A model generated the notes under the pieces. It saw nothing but the letters and a program-made list of their open reading frames with translations. It ran no database searches and was not told the origin of the DNA. The position numbers and the translations under genes are program-made. This document shows positions 5,311 to 5,652 of a stretch of DNA of 5,652 nt, piece after piece. Source of the stretch: Bacillota bacterium (GTDB taxonomy: Bacteria > Bacillota > Sulfobacillia > Sulfobacillales > Sulfobacillaceae); contig JAKADI010000154.1 of assembly GCA_021820675.1 (NCBI GenBank), forward strand, positions 1 to 5,652, in the 5' to 3' direction. Within the stretch, counting starts at the first letter, position 1; every line of letters starts with the position of its first letter.

Positions 5311-5652
5311 TTATTTAAAACTAGGGCGATTCCAAAACGCATGATTCGCTTGATCCCGGGCCTCCAACGCTTCTAAACGCTGTTGGAGACCTGGAGTTAG
5401 CGCTGCAACCTGCCGAATAATATAGTTGATTAACACAAAAGGTGCCGCGTACGAATCAAATAATGAGGCGCTCGCCACCGGCACAACAATGACGGGATCG
5501 GCTAATTGAACCGCTGGTGACACCCAGCGATCGGTAAAAGCCGCCACTTGTATGTTTTGTTGACGCAATCGCTCCAACCAGGTGATCAAAGACAGGGGGT
5601 AGCGCGGGAAAATCCACGCCACCACTAACGAATCCGGATCAGGGTCCAGGCC
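5311..5652 (-). CDS. MurR/RpiR-family regulator, C-terminal SIS domain (partial)
   Basis: The last 113 codons of a gene whose 5' part lies beyond the window. Reading enters at 5652 with GLDPDPDSLVVAWIFPRYP, so the GTG at 5625 is not the true start. The pattern VVAWIFPRYP...WLERLRQQNIQVAAFTDRWVSP, then LADPVIVVPVASASLFDSYAAPFVLINYIIRQV, is that of the SIS (sugar isomerase) domain in RpiR-type regulators. There, FPRY, the ITD-like turn and the FDS stretch are common. Such proteins carry an N-terminal helix-turn-helix, not visible here, and sense sugar phosphates through the SIS domain. The target genes cannot be inferred, since its natural neighbours lie to the right. It converges on pepC with the 5256-5296 hairpin between them. 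Confidence 0.8.
   Translation of the reverse strand, partial: GLDPDPDSLVVAWIFPRYPLSLITWLERLRQQNIQVAAFTDRWVSPAVQLADPVIVVPVASASLFDSYAAPFVLINYIIRQVAALTPGLQQRLEALEARDQANHAFWNRPSFK

Overview
The window looks like an ordinary chromosomal stretch from a bacterium, most likely a member of the Bacillota. The support is strong Shine-Dalgarno sequences (AGGAGGGG, AAAGGAGG), TTG and ATG starts, a Bacillus-style MsrA and a PepC-type cysteine aminopeptidase. GC content looks intermediate by eye. The protein style would suit an acidophile such as Sulfobacillus, but that genus guess is weak. I see no rRNA, tRNA, CRISPR array, intact insertion sequence or phage gene.

Layout from left to right. Positions 1-163 hold a possible divergent gene start at the left edge and a promoter/leader for the first gene. 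At 164-1462 (+) is a complete HI0933/BaiN-type FAD flavoprotein. It meets msrA (1469-2011, -) tail to tail with only 6 bases between the stop codons. Upstream of msrA and on the same strand is a 199-residue protein (2123-2722, -) that appears to join an N-terminal ribbon-helix-helix DNA-binding segment to a DUF4268 domain. A gap of about 500 bases (2771-3264) follows. It contains no convincing gene but has several palindromes and a candidate extended -10 promoter. At 3265-3747 (+) is a small flavin reductase-like FMN-binding protein. After a 159-base leader comes pepC (3907-5247, +), a bleomycin hydrolase-family aminopeptidase. An 11-bp perfect inverted repeat separates pepC from the convergent, 5'-truncated end of a MurR/RpiR-type regulator (5311-5652, -).

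Functionally, three genes have redox or repair themes: the flavoprotein, methionine sulfoxide reductase and flavin reductase. Two others concern peptide breakdown (pepC) and sugar-phosphate-responsive regulation (RpiR type). Nothing in the layout ties them into one pathway, so this is best read as a set of independent housekeeping transcription units.

The two most notable points are as follows. First, the pepC leader has its perfect Shine-Dalgarno 53 bases from the ATG, and the bases between can form a 9-bp hairpin whose exclusion leaves exactly 7 bases of spacing. A competing hairpin would hide the same Shine-Dalgarno. Second, the RHH-DUF4268 protein has a domain pairing that I do not recognise as a described system.
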